Assembly: GCA_007570785.1 (NCBI GenBank)
Contig: ML662445.1
Coordinates: 417,776 to 481,775 of the forward strand
Source: Antilocapra americana
Lineage: Eukaryota > Chordata > Mammalia > Artiodactyla > Antilocapridae
Length of the DNA: 64,000 nt
Direction: 5' to 3'
Part shown: in pieces, positions 1-12,855 of the stretch
Layout: each line of letters starts with the position of its first letter
Numbering within the stretch: the stretch's first letter is position 1
Notes under the pieces: generated by a model
Database searches by the model: none
The model's input: the letters and a program-made list of their open reading frames with translations, nothing else
What the model was told of the DNA's origin: nothing
Position numbers and translations under genes: made by a program

Positions 1-737
1 CGCTGAGCATCGGCCAGGGCTGGCCTCCTGTGTGCGGTGTTGCAAGGGACTTGGAGGAGGGTCCGCAGGGGGGCCGCTGACCTCACCTCGATCTGGTTCT
101 CTGGCACCAGATCAGAAGCACTGCATCTGCGGCCCTGGCTAAGCCAGGGTGTCCTGCTGCTGGTCCCGAAAAGTCAACACAGCTGCCACTTCCTGGCGGT
201 GACGGGGGTGGGGCAGGCGCTGGCGCTCCTGTGCAGTCACCGGGGCTTCGGGCTCTCCACCGCCCCTCCTTCCGTGTGGCTACATCTGCACCCACTGCCC
301 CTCACGTCTGGGTGCCTGTTCTCCTGCGACCCTCTCAGCCAGGCCTGATGTCGGTTAGCCTGCATCCCCGGCATCTTTCCCTTTATTCTCCCTTCTCCAT
401 GTTGTATGTCAGTTGCTCCCAGGGCTGGTGTGTGGTCCAGATCCCACGTTCACAGCTCTGCCAGCCATCCCAGGTCATGGCATCGTCTCCCAAGGTGCAG
501 AAAGTGAAGCGTGGGTGTGAAGCCATGCGCTTGTGTGTGGGAAACAGGTCTCTGTGCCGCTGGCACGTGCAGTAGGGTAGGAGGCACTACGGGCGCCCTG
601 GTGACACAACTGTATGGTCAGCTCACCGGGGAAGGCGGGGCGGCGCACTCGGCTCTGCTGCTCGGAGTGCGGGCTCAGGCCCCACGTCTTGTCCTTTGTA
701 CTTTTGCTTTAACCATAGGGTGCACTCACACTGACCC

Positions 738-893
738 CAGCACTCTCTCAGGGACCCTGACCACAGGGGGCGCCCACCCCCGACACCCCCAGCACTCTCT
801 CAGGGACCCTGACCGCAGGGGGCGCCCACCCCCGACACCCCCAGCACTCTCTCAGCGACCCTGACGGCGGGGGGCGCGCTCACCCCCACCCCC
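738..893. repeat. Three-copy 52-bp minisatellite with CTCF-like cores
   Basis: Units starting CAGCACTCTCTCAG occur at 738, 790 and 842, an exact 52-bp period, and a partial restart follows at 893. Each unit contains a GGGGGCGC core; the second reads CCGCAGGGGGCGCC. The third copy has diverged most. Confidence 0.9.
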
Positions 894-1289
894 AGCAGTC
901 TCACGGCCCCGTGGCCCCTGAGCCTACCATTCTCACCGGCTCTGTGGGGAAGCCCACCTCGGAGTGCTCTCAGGCTTCAAGAGGAGAATGTTCCCACTGT
1001 GTAGGAAGCCTGGCCCCTCGATCCCCGTCACTGTCGCCAGGAAGGCAGGGGCAGCTGCGCTTCTGCGGACGGCGGGCAGGAAGCAGCACCACCCTGATGC
1101 CCGCCGTGCTCAGGAAAGGCCCACAGCCCTGTGACAGGGCTGCCCTTCCTGGGTGGACTGGCCTGAGAGTCCTGGAGGGAACACTCCAACCCCACGTCCT
1201 TTCCCACAGCATGGGCTCTGAGCTTTGGGTCACAGAAATGCCATTTCTGTGATTTTACTGTAACCACACCTGCTCTGTCATCTACGTCA

Positions 1290-1400
1290 TAACTTTCTGT
1301 ACGTTGATGGTGAACAGATAAACGAAATGTGGCCTATCTGCCCACTAAGGTATTATTCAGCCATAAGAAGGAGTGAAGCGCTCCGGGTCCAGCCTGCAGT
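1290..1400 (+). mobile_element. Short old L1 3' fragment
   Basis: The text around TATTATTCAGCCATAAGAAG resembles the conserved piece of mammalian L1 3' regions where AATATTACTCAGCCATAAAA recurs. It is short and diverged, with no boundaries visible. Confidence 0.45.
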
Positions 1401-1664
1401 AGAGATGTGAAGGAAGGCCTCGTGGATGAAAGCGGCCTGTACTGTAGGACTCCACCACAATCCACCTCGTCGTGTGCGGGTTCTGTTTGCGACCAGTTTA
1501 TCTGTAACCACGCTTTCCCGGCTGTCTGCAGACGCACAGCTTGCACATGTTGCCAACGCACATTCCCGCGGAGGCAGAGTAGGCGCTGCTCTGCCTGCCT
1601 GTTTCGGCTCACACTGTGAACCGTGTGCTTTTCAGGGTCTATTTAGTGCCACACTTTCCACATT

Positions 1665-2965
1665 TTTTTTTTAATGTATTCAAATACATACAACATAAAA
1701 TTTAGCAGTGCAAGGGCTTCCCTGTTGACTCAGTGGTAAAGAATCCACCTGCCAACGCAGGAGATACAGGTTCTAGCCCCAGTCCAGGAAGATCCCACAT
1801 GCTGCAGAGTCCCCAAGTCCATGTGCCGTAACTGCTGAGCCTGCGCCCTAGAACTGGTGGGCCACAACCAGAGAAGCCACCACAGTGAGAAGTCTGCGCA
1901 CCACAGCAAGAGCGTAGCCCCCCACCTCCTCAACTAGAGAAAAGCCAACGCAGCCATGGAGACTCAGCACAGCCAAATAAACAAATACAATTATACAAAG
2001 AGTAGTTTCGCATTGGGACCATTGAAGTGTTCAGATCCCTGGCATTAAATATGCTCCTGCTGTCGTGCAGCCACCACCATCTGCCCCTGTAACTTCATCT
2101 CATAAAACTGAATCACTCTACCTGTTAAACACTGACTCCCCATTTTCCTCCCTCAAACCTGGCAACCACCACTTTTTGCCTCTGTGATTTTGACGACTCT
2201 GAGTATCGTATAAGTGATATTAGGCAGTATTTGCTTTTTGTGCTGGCTCATTTCAGTGACTGGGAAAACGTCCTCCAAGCGTCATCCATGCTTTAACCTA
2301 TGTCACAATTCACCCCTCCTTTAAGGCTGAATAATAGTCCATTCTATGACCACCGCGTTTTGCTTTTCCACTCATCCACTGATGAACACGTGGGTTTCTT
2401 CCACGTTAAGCTATTGTGAATAATGCTGCTGTGAACATGAGAGACGAAAAGCTCTTTGAGACCCTGCTTTCAATTCCTGAATATGAACCTAGAAGTGGAA
2501 TTGCTAGGTCACATGGTAACTGTATTTTTTATTTTTCTGAGGAAGCCCCATACTGTTTTCCACAGTGGCTGTTCCATTTTACATTCCCACCAGCAGGGGA
2601 TTCCCACCAACATTCCCACTGGTTTCTCCACATGCACACCAACCCCTGTTTTCTGGTTTGAGGGTAAAGCCATCCTGATGGATATGAGCTGGTAGCTCAC
2701 TGTAGTTTTGATTAGTGTTTCCCATTGTTAGTGATGTTGAGCATCTTTTCACTTGCTTAATTGTCATTCATATGCCTTCTTTGGAGAGATATCTATTCAA
2801 GTCTTTTGCTCATTTTGCGCTGGGTGGTTTGTTTCTGGTTGTAGAGTTTTTATTCTCTATTTATCTGGATATGAATTCCTCATTCAGATACATTATTTGC
2901 AAATATGTTTTCCTGTTCTGAGGGTTGCCTTTTGCTCAGTGGACTGTGTCTTTTCAAAGATATAA
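1665..2965 (-). mobile_element. Old L1 3' end, minus strand, split by a Bov-tA SINE
   Basis: Diagnostic minus-strand L1 3'UTR stretches are present: CATAAAATTTA near 1,695, GGCTGAATAATAGTCCATTC near 2,326, ATTGTGAATAATGCTGC near 2,412 and GTGGAATTGCTAGGTCACAT near 2,494. A Bov-tA copy at 1,714-1,985 interrupts it. It is diverged and non-coding. Confidence 0.8.
1714..1985 (+). mobile_element. Bov-tA SINE
   Basis: The tRNA-derived head (CTTCCCTGTTGACTCAGTGG, then GAATCCACCTGCCAACGCAG) is followed by the ruminant tail ending CAGCCAAATAAACAAATA. It sits in the sense direction of PARD6G. Confidence 0.85.
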
Positions 2966-3080
2966 ATGCCTGTCTGTGCCACGTCTTAGCTGTGGCATGC
3001 GGGACATTTAGTCGCAGCACCTGAACTCACTTGTGGCACCTAGGATCAAGCTCACTGACCAGGGATTGAATCCAGGCCCC
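2966..3080 (-). mobile_element. Old Bov-tA/ART2-type SINE fragment
   Basis: On the minus strand it carries the signature of a CCTGG-TCAG tRNA-derived head and a CCCGCATGCCACAGCTAAG-like tail. It is heavily diverged. Confidence 0.5.
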
Positions 3081-4928
3081 CAGACCCATAGCCTTCACAT
3101 CTGCAGATTCCTTTCCTTCTGCATTTACTAGACGTATCCCTCCTCTGCCCAGGGCTGTCTACTGTTACAGGCCGTGGGGATTTTCCCCTTGGATGGGTAA
3201 GAAATGTCATTGTACCTTTCACTTTAACACTTTGCCCACTTAAGAATAACAGCAGTCCCCAGAATGAAGTACTCACAGTGGAGGAATCCAAATCCGGTCA
3301 AAATCCTCTCCCTCCCGGCACACTCCACCCGGCCCTCGCCCCCTCACACTCCTGTCCCCCCTGGGCCTGTGAGAACAGCGGGAGACTGGCCCAAGGCAGA
3401 GGGAATGCAGGAGGAGACCAGCAAAGGCACTGGGAGTGTCTCTATTTTCAGCAGAATAAACAGGAAGTGCAGACACTCACTTGTCACCACTTACCCACAA
3501 AATAAACCCTCTCAGTCCTAGCAACCCCCCTGTTCTTATCATCTATGAGATGGGCCTGTACCCCTCAGGCCTCAGACCACGACCCAAGGAGGGGCCCTAA
3601 TGGAATCTCAGTGGCTCTCTGCCCCTGTGGTAAGGGGCCTCCCAAGTGCCAGTGGAGGCTTGACGACTTAAATATACCAAAAGATTTCCAGCATAATTAG
3701 AGGACTCTCAACTATTTGCTTTTAAAATAAACATAAGTGTGGGTCATTTGCGTGTGTCTGTTAACTGTTCTTGGCATTCTGACATTCTTTTGGGTTCCTA
3801 GAATGAGGAAGATATTTTAAAACTTTTTTGGTTATCAGAAACTGCATGATTGGGGGTAGGGTAGGAAGGTAAGAGTATTTGCTTGTGGTGTCACTTAAGT
3901 GAGTTGCCAGAAAAAGTAATTAAGGGATGTTCTTCAAAATAAGTTGGTTGCAAGTTTGGTTACAGATACTGGCAGAATCTATAATTTCTGCTTTATAAAT
4001 GCTTTTCTTGGATTCTGCATTAAGTAGCAGGAGGTGTGTTTGGTTTTGGAGTTAGGGGTTCACTGCTGAGCAGGAAGCACTCAGTGGGTGTAATATTTTA
4101 AGTTGCCACAACTGAATTTCTATATTTTTCTCCACATTTTATTCTGTTTCCTAAGATTCCCCCTAAGGTTTTGAGGCTGTGTTGAAGGTAGGGTAAAGAT
4201 GTAATTTCACTGAATTCACTTCCTCTCTATGCCCACACTTTTCAGAACAGGCGTAGAACCTGCAGGTAAACACCCTCTGCTATGGGAGATGTTTCACAAG
4301 ACACTTTTGCTTTTTTGTCACTGTTCTGGAAGTTTACGTGTTTGGAGAATTTCCTTTTATTTTCTAATTATAAAAAAGGACAAAAATTCTCCCACTCCTC
4401 TACCGTGGGAACATGCAGAAAACAAAATGCCTGAAGCCCGCGTTCACCCTGGAGTGGGAGTGGATGTGGGAGAGAATGTGCTGACGCAGCTCATTAAAAA
4501 GCAAACAGAGCCTGACCCTGCACTGTCCAGAAGAGTCCCGGGCTTGTCCTGGGGAGGCTGGCCACTCTGCAGGCGCCGTGAAGACAGCAGGGCCACCCCA
4601 TCTCCTAGACATGCTCCCTCCATTCGTGTCACTGTGGCTTCCCATCCAGTTGGGCCTTTGGGTGGGAGGGAAGGCACAGCTGGCTGATCCTGTTCTCTGA
4701 CCGCCCCACAGAGACACCTTGTGTATAAACAGTGAGCGTTTACACAGATGGAATCTACTCCTTTCTTATTTACTTGCTAGTCATATATACTTTTCAATGT
4801 TTTCAAGCCCATAGTATATTAATAATTTGGATTCTTTTTAAAAGCTTTACACATCACAAACATATCCTATGTCATTAAATCCTTTGTAAAACATTTATTT
4901 TAAAAAATGTTTTGTTTTGCTTTTTTCT
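3081..4928. other. Intronic unique sequence
   Basis: GC-rich at first, then AT-rich. I see no gene, RNA or clear repeat in it. It belongs to the presumed PARD6G intron. Confidence 0.6.
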
Positions 4929-5268
4929 GGGACATTCCTGGTGGCCCAGTGTAAGAATCCGCCTGCCAATGTAGGGGACACAGGTTCAATACCTGGTCCA
5001 GGAAGATCCCACATGCTGCAGGCAACTAAAGCCCGTGTGACACAGCTTCTGAGCCTGTGCCCTCAAGCCTGCGAGCTACAGCTTCTGAGTCCCTGTGCTG
5101 CAGCTACTGAAGTCTGAGCACCTAAAGCCTGTGCTCCACAACAAGAGACGCCACCATAATGAGAAGTCTGTGTACAGCAATGAAGAGTAGCCCCAGCTTG
5201 CCACAACTAGAGAAAGCCCTTGCACAGCAACAAAGACCCAGGGGACCAAAAATTAATTATTTTTAAAA
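4929..5268 (+). mobile_element. Bov-tA SINE
   Basis: It begins GGGACATTCCTGGTGGCCCA and keeps the AAGAATCCGCCTGCCAATG box region and the duplicated CTTCTGAGCCTGTGCCCTC monomer-like segments. It ends in an A/T-rich tail. Confidence 0.85.
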
Positions 5269-6782
5269 GAAACATTAAAATTTTTTTTTTTACTATTTAT
5301 AACATATTTGTAAAAGAAAATTCAAACAACATGGAAATGACTCCACCACCCTGAGGTGACCACTGTTAGTAGTTTGGTGAGGCACCTCTAGACCCCTTGG
5401 TGTAGATACAACTGGTTGGATACAGTTTTATATAAACAGAGTCATAATACACATACTACAGAGATTATTTTAGTCTAGCATCACATTTTTGACTCCTTGT
5501 AGATTATATAGTATTTACCATCTTTTTAACAGACATAGCAGTTGTATGAATGTAACAAACTGTAACTAATCCCATATTAATTTAAACTGTTCCAGTTTTT
5601 CACTATAGTGAACTGTGTTGTACCTTTTATATATGTGTCAGATTCGGGATTAATTGGTAGAAATGTTCTTGCTGTATTAAAAGGCATATTTTTAACTAAA
5701 GCGTATTTATGCCAGTGGGCTTCTCTTTAGCAGAACATTAAAATGACTTTTGAATTGGGTCTTTTAAAACACACCTTTGAAGACTGTTCTTATGTGGCAT
5801 GGAAACTCGTGAGCTTTGAATTGACCCTCCTGAACGCTGCAGTGAGGCCAGCAAGGGTCTAGCAGCGCTGTGGGATGAGGGGCTGCCCTCAGCTAGGACA
5901 GCAGCACCTGTGGCCGCCGGGGACTCCGAGAGCCCAGCCTGCCCCCACCCCCCGAGTTCAGGGAGCCCCTCCCAGCCAGGTACCCCTGGGGGACCTTCAG
6001 GATGGGGCTCCTGGGGAGAGACCGTGCAGGGGCACTGTACCTGCTGAAGCAGCACGCTTCCACAGGGGCCAGAGGGTCGCGGGGCTGAACATGGTCACAG
6101 TGTTGTTTTCCTGTCCGGTCCGAGCGGGTCGTTTGTGCCAATCAACACGTGTATTTAAGCTGGTTCTCAGTGAGCATGAGCTCAAGGATTTCCAGTCTGA
6201 TGGGAACTAAGGCCCAAGAACAGAAGCACGGTGGGGGCTTTCTTTTCATGTTTGAGCTGATAATCCTGGTTGTCAAGCTGCCAGTGTGAGTAGGATTTCT
6301 CTTTGTAGAAATCTGTCTAAACACAAAGCAGCAGACTCCTCTGATAACGTAACAGGGCCATGTTTCTGTTTCCGGGATGGGTTAGGGTTATGTGCCATTG
6401 CCCATTTTTAGAAGGGAAAGATTCTTTGGCCTTCTGGAACAGCCCTGCCTGTAGACTCTGCGACTGTACCACCAGCCTCCCCCGTGTGCCTGGCGCTGAG
6501 GCACCTCTCACAGAGGCAGAGCCCCGGGCCCACCTAGCACTCAGGCCGGCGAATGCAGTCGTTCCTTTCTGGACTTCCTGAGTCTCCAGCACTGTGGTGA
6601 GCAGGTTGGTCCTGTTTGTCCTTTGGCGGGTGGGTCACGGGGCCACTGCAGCTCCAGAAGGGGGCCGGGTCCTGCAGGCTGTGCAGGTTGTGCCAAAGCT
6701 GATGCAGAACCATGGGGAGGTTTAAGCAGATGTTCTATGAACTGGTGGAGTGTCCTTGTTTATGAAGTGGCTGGTTAAAACA
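5269..6782. other. Intronic sequence, no gene seen
   Basis: The first 400 bases look like an ancient, unclassified dispersed repeat. The rest (from about 5,800) is GC-rich unique intron. Confidence 0.5.
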
Positions 6783-7119
6783 GGGATTTCCCTGGTAGTG
6801 CAGTGGATAAGAATCTGCCTGCCAATGCAGGAGACGTGGTCTTGATCCCTGGTCCAGGAAGATCCCACATGCCATGGAGCAACTAAGCCCAAGAACCACA
6901 ACTGCTGAGCCTTGTGTCACACCTACTGAAGCACAAGCACCCTAGGACTCACATGCCGCAACTACTGTGCCCATGCACCTAGAGCCTGCGTGCTGCAACA
7001 AGAGAAGGCATCCCAGTGAGAAGGCCCTGCACTGAAACAAAGCGTAGCCTCTGCTTGACACCAGAAAAAAGCCAAACAAAGCAACGAAGACCCAGAGCAG
7101 AAAAAAAAAAAAAAAAAAA
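6783..7119 (+). mobile_element. Bov-tA SINE with poly(A) tail and decayed target-site duplication
   Basis: The full tRNA-derived head starts GGGATTTCCCTGGTAGTGCA and the element ends in a 19-A tract (7,101-7,119). The flanks TGGCTGGTTAAAACA (6,768-6,782) and TGGCCAGCTAAAACA (7,123-7,137) match at 12 of 15 positions, as expected for an aged duplication. Confidence 0.9.
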
Positions 7120-7137
7120 CAATGGCCAGCTAAAACA

Positions 7138-10100
7138 TCTTTTGTTTAGGTGAGAAATAGTTGATGAGTATTAATCTGAAATGTTTAAAGATCTTAAGCA
7201 TTTTGCATTTGATGCATTTTTGCTGGAAAAAAGCTCCAGGATACTGGAAACTTAAGTCTTCTTTCTGACCCATCTAGTCTACACCTGCCTGTGTTCTCAC
7301 GGTCAGTGAGCTGAGGAAGCTGTTTTCATTCTTGTTAATAATTGCTTTGAATCCAATTAAGTGCCACTCCATTTGGAAGGAAATCTTTTGGGGAGAGAAT
7401 GAAGACAGATGGAGGAGAACCTGCACTTGCTGTGGGCTCCATAGGAGCCCCCAGGGAGGAGGCTGCACCCCAGAGTGGCTGCCGTGAAAGCGCCCCACAC
7501 AGAGACGCTAAGGGTGCTCTTGGGACAGGCCCCTCTAGCTCTGTGTGGCCATTTCTGTTTAAAGGGCTTCTCATGGCAGAGGACAGCTGTGGAGACCTGA
7601 GGCAGATGGAAATCCAGGGGGTGTGTCTTCAGCCCACCCCTCCATGGTGATCCAGCCTCAGTGGGGCTCACCAGCGGGGAGGAGGGAACCGTTGTGAGCA
7701 GGCAGCACCAAAGCCCTGCCTTCAAAGACTGGTCCCAAGTGCGGTAGGAAGCCGCTCACAGCTCTAGAGACGCTTGCTTGCTCCTTTTTACCTTTTCCTT
7801 CTCCTTCCTTTCCAAACTCTAGCCTGACTCCCAGCGCTGCGCTGTGGACTATTTCTCAGCCTTCTGCCTGTCTTGCCCCCTCCTCTTTTTCTTTGACTGC
7901 ACTGGGCCAGGCTGATTCCCTGCCCATCACTCCCTCCTGGTTCCACAGCTTAGAGGCAGGACTGGCCCCTGACGGTGCCGCACCGCCCAGCCCTGCAGCA
8001 GCCTCAGGGATCCTCCTCACGTTTGTAGCAGAGCACATTGAGGTGCCTCATGTGAGCATCTCACACTGTGGCTTCTGTAGGTTTGTGTCATTGCCTGGCT
8101 CCCTCGCAGCCTGCTTGTTTCCCTTTAACATCCATTCCTGCCTAAGACCCATCACTGTTACCTGCCTGCTCAGGGAGCCCTTAGAAGTGACTCCCCTGTG
8201 GTCTGGAGACCACCGGCATCAGCGCCCCAAGGAAGGGAGGGGCTTGTGAGATGCTTGTCCCAGTTGCAGCTAGGACCGCCAGGTGAAGGTCAGAGCTGCT
8301 CCTCCAGCACCTCGTGTTCACCACCCCAGAATGCACCTATCCCTTCTACTCTCACAACAAACGCTCATTTAACAGTTTGCTGTTGACTTTCCAGCTATCA
8401 TGTGACCCTCACAACAAAGGAGGCTGTATGATTGTTCTCATTTTGTGCATGATGAAACTGATGCTTCAGAAAAGGTCAATGCTTCCGAACATAATTCTCA
8501 ACTGAAGTTGTTTGGGATCTATTTAAAATAGCCCCTGGTGAGGGCTTATCTGGCACGTTTCAACAAAGGATGTACAGGGGTGACATCCAGGCGTTTCACT
8601 GTGATGGGTGTGACATGACTGTCGGCAGTCAGAGGAAGCCCCAGCCTGGGGAGCTGGAACTGAGGTGGGCACCCCATCACGACCGTGTTGTCTTCCTGTC
8701 ACCAGGAGAGCCCTAATTTAGAATACAGTCAACTTCAGGGGGACCTCAGAGTGAGGTGCTTATTGTGGGAACGGTTTACCTGTGCTGGTTTGGAGTCCAG
8801 AGATTAACATTTCCATTGTGAACTTTTCTCTTTCCCAGAGACGTAAGCAAGATTTGGATTTCCTCTTGCATAGTGATCTGTCTTCCTGTTTTTGCCCTTT
8901 TCTCTGTACTTTCCACCCTCTCTGGTGGGAAAGTGATTCAGCTTGGAGCCGCGTCTCTGTTGGACTCCACCTGCACCCAGGCTCTCATAAACCCAAGCTA
9001 TCTCGTAGTGTTTAACAGGCACAGGTGGACATTAGGGCGAGACTGACGGTCTCCGGAGCTGCTCACTCCTGTATTGTCTTCCGTGGGGACACCAGGGCAG
9101 GCCATGCCCCCAGCCTGCCCACCACACTCCCCATCCCACAAGAACCACCAAGGGAGGGACGTGTCCTGGAGAGCCGTGCTTTGTCGGCCTGCAGAGGAGA
9201 GTCCCGACACCACCCGCATCGACTGGCGAAGGCTGTTTCATTGTGAGAAAGCTTAGGCAACATCACACTGACCATTTTACCTGTTTCTGAGCGTGCAGGT
9301 CAGGGGCACTCCGCACATTCACACTGATGTGCAGACACCACCCGTCTCCTGAACCTTTTCGTCTCCCAGCTGGAACTGCACCCGTTAAAAATAGTGTGTT
9401 TTAGTGAGTTGAGTCAAATGCCAAAAAGTACCTCTGTCCATGTAAGTATAAACCCCTATAAAATGCCCATGGGGTACATTTATAGGTGGTAAACATCTAC
9501 GGTCTGGTTAGAATTGCTAATCCAAGGTGAGGGATTACACTTTTTCAAACAGTAAATCACTTATAAATAACTATCCCTTGCTAGTGGAGTCATCACATCC
9601 TGCAGAGACCCCACGCCTTCCTGGGCGCTGTATCTGTGGCTGACCCTCCCCCTGGTTCCCGTGCACTGGCTGCGCCTGGCCTGAAGGCTGGCAGTGGGGG
9701 CTGTACTTCTTGGACTTGAGCTGCATATGGAGTCTCAGCAACTCTGGACACGTCAGGGCGTCTGCAATGACTCAGAGAGTTGAGCGCCCTAACTGGTCTT
9801 CCTCTTACTGGGACTGCAATGCAATCTGTGTCATGACACAAGTCTGTGTGTTGGGGACAGAGGCCCCTGAGACACCCGGACCCCTCAACCAACAGCTGTG
9901 CTGCCTGTCTGCCTCTCTGCAAACCTTCCTCCTTCCACCTCCCAGACTCAGATGAGGGGAGCCAGGTGACGGCCCAGCCCGCATGGCTCCTACCTGCAGC
10001 TAATAAACCTTTGACCTTAGCGCCACCCCAGGCTCTTTAAGCATCTTTTAGTGGATGAAATTTCTTTGTGCAGTTGACACTGAAGACACCAGATGCATGT

Positions 10101-12698
10101 TTTTGATGCTCAGGACCATCAGAGGGCAGAATCTGAACCTGAGGTTTAGATTCGGGGTTTGTCAGCGTGAAGAAGAGAACCCCAAACCATCTCCCCAGCA
10201 GCTTTCCGGTGGCGCTCCTCGTCAAGGCACCTCCTTGTCGAGGCGCATGGGCACGCTTGGCTAGCGCACATGGATGGATCTCCTATGCTGGCAGAATCAG
10301 TGGAATCACTGTAACTCAGAAGGCAAGGAGACCTTGCACTTGGCGCAGCAGCTCCCCGGGCTTCACACAAGGAGGTTTCCAGATCCCATGACCCTGGGTC
10401 CTCCTCAGGTCCCTTGGGATATCCCTGCCAACCACACTCTGTCGTGAGGTGCTTCTGAAAGTAAAATACGTCCTCCTCACCTTTGTTACTTTTTAAGTCC
10501 TCATCTGCTGGTGCCGCAGACCAGTTAACCTCATGTGCTGTGAGCTGCTGGGGTCGCTCTGCAGACACTCTCTGCCAGGCCCCATGGTTTAACTGGCAGG
10601 GGTCCTGGTGTCCCCAGGACAGGGGTGAAGGGAGCTGCAGAGACTGTGTGTGTTTTACCAGGAGTCAGGTGTCAGGTTCAGGTCTGTTGTCACAGCGGGA
10701 ACTCAATGTGCCCTGTTTCCTGCGAACGGAGGTGGTTTTGTCGTGTAGGCTCCGGGGGCCTGGGAAGACTCTGGGGCTGCAAAGCCTCACAGGGAAGCCC
10801 TGCGTCCTCAAGTCCATGGTCTCTCTGAGGGGGGTGACCTGACCCTCCTTTACAAAGGACACACCTGAGTCCCAGAGAGGTTGTGTGGCTTCTCAGAGGT
10901 TCAGGTGTCTCTGCGTCTACTCCTATGGCTGGAGCTGCGAGTAAAGGAGGCTGCGGCTCTCTGGAGCATTCAGCAGAGGAGCTGGGCACTTGCACAAGCC
11001 TGACCCACAGGCTGCAGTTTCCATTGGCCTAAAGGCGGCATCAGAAAGTGTCCCTGGACAGACCACAAATTCCTCTGGAACGCAAGGAAGCACACTGTGG
11101 TTCCTGGCTGCCATGGTTTTTCCACTTTGGATGCCCCTGCTGTCCAGCCCCTCTACTGACCTGGCTTTTCGCCGGGGTACCAGGCAGCTCTTCAGAAACA
11201 GCAGGAAGATGACCTATTCAGCTCTTAAAATCTGGGTCCTCAAGATGTACTGAGGAGAAACACAGGGCAGAACTGTGTGCACACGATATTACGCTGAGCA
11301 GACGGTAAGAGTCAGTGTCGATACCTGTTTGTATTTGCACAGACAGACTCTGGGGTGACTGATAAATGAGCCAAAGTCACAGCCTCAGGTGGGGGCGGGG
11401 AGCAGCTAAGGCCTTGGGGTCTGCTCCTGGGTGATGGCAGTGCTCTGGAATTGGCGATAGTGATGGCTGCACAGCTGAGTGCACTGCTATTGAGGGCCGC
11501 GCCGAACTTGGCTCAGCCAGTTAGCGTCTTCCTGAAGCAGGTGTTTCGCTTGACTTTTAGCCTCTGCCACGTATACAACACGAGCTGGTCTTTGACTCTG
11601 CTCTGGATTCTTGGACTGAGGGCCCCTGTGAAGTTGTGTCTCCTGAAGGGTCTTCAGGGTGTATGGAGTAGAGGACCCAGGGGAGGGGTGGCCTGAGTGT
11701 GTGCAGGGTCCTGGGTCTGTTCGCGGGTATTTGTCCTCAGGGGCTGCTGGTGAGGCACCCAGGTGGTGTCGGCAGCCTTTGCCGTGGGCTCACGGAACAG
11801 ACATCTGCCTGTTGGCATCACACAGTGCCCAGCGGCCTCGGCTGAGAAAGGGCTGCAGCCATGTGTGGGCACTCAGCTGGCTGGTGCTGTGAGGCTCACA
11901 GTGCCTGGAGGGTACAGAGCTGGGCCAGCTGAGGGCAGGGGCGAGGGCCTGTGCCCCCTGCCCGGCCGCGCTGTGGCACGTCCGTGCCCTCCTCTGCTGT
12001 CGGGCCCAGCCGTGGGAATTGCTGAAGGAGGTCTGCTCTAAGTGTGGGCTTTTCTGCCAACAGTTATTTTCGGCTGTTTGAATTACAGTTGTCCCCTCTG
12101 GTAACCTCTGTAGCATCCTGTAAATACAGGCTGAACCACAGCCCCAGGCAGCGAGGGTGGACACGTGGATGGCTCCACTCCTCCTGGTGGGGCTGGCTAC
12201 CCCTGAGGCTTTAAGAGGCTGCTCAGAGGCAATGGAGCCATTGAACGTGGCCCTTTCTCTCTGATTCAGTCCTCATACTCTTCCCACACCCTCTGCTCTG
12301 CAGCTGAACCAGGAGCCCACCGTGAGCTGGTGGCAACCCACTGGCTCCAATGCGTGTCAGAGAGCCGGCTTTTCAGAAGTGTCCAACCCTCTTCTGCCCC
12401 TGGAAATCCCGTCCTGCTCCTCAGACAGACTCCTGAGAGGCCCTGTGTTTTCCTTGGAAACTGAAGGGTCATGTTTCATTTCATCTGACCTCTTGCCTAC
12501 TTCATAAAAACTATTAAGTGTGAGAGGGTGGGAGATGGGGACAGCTCTTCCTGGGGTTCATGTCCACGAAGTTGGAGGCTTGAAATGGGCTTAGCCCCCA
12601 ACACGGTGTGCTGGGGCTGTGAGACGAGACCCAGGGTCTTTTGTGACTGTTAGTCTTGGGTGTGGTGTCTGGACCACGAGCCAGAACAGCAGCCCCAG
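7138..12698. other. GC-rich intronic sequence with an old MIR remnant
   Basis: Mostly unique. Around 8,400-8,520 the wording (CTCACAACAA, TTCTCATTTTGTGCATGATG, AAACTGATGC) resembles the conserved MIR core on the + strand. No exon, RNA gene or other repeat was recognised. Confidence 0.5.
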
Positions 12699-12855
12699 TT
12701 GGAGGTGAGGTTGGAGGAGGTGAGGGTGGAGGAGGTAAGGGAGGAGGAGGTGAAGGTGGAGGAAGTGAGGGAGGAGGAGGTGAGGTTGGAAGAGGTGAGG
12801 GTGGAGGAGGTGAAGTTGGAGGAGGTGAGGGCGGAGGAGGTGAGGGCAGAGGGCA
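12699..12855 (+). repeat. 15-bp GGAGGTGAGG minisatellite
   Basis: Ten units hold a strict 15-bp period. The GT of the GAGGTGAGG-type core falls at 12,705, 12,720, 12,735, 12,750, 12,765, 12,780, 12,795, 12,810, 12,825 and 12,840. It is G/A-rich on the + strand with T almost only in the GT steps. Because the unit is 15 bp it is open in several frames and yields Glu/Val-rich or Ser/Thr-rich pseudo-peptides, which are not genes. Confidence 0.95.

Noticed and set aside
37..864. Short overlapping frames near the left edge
   Set aside because: The region is GC-rich intron with a 52-bp minisatellite; none resembles the missing PARD6G PB1 exon.
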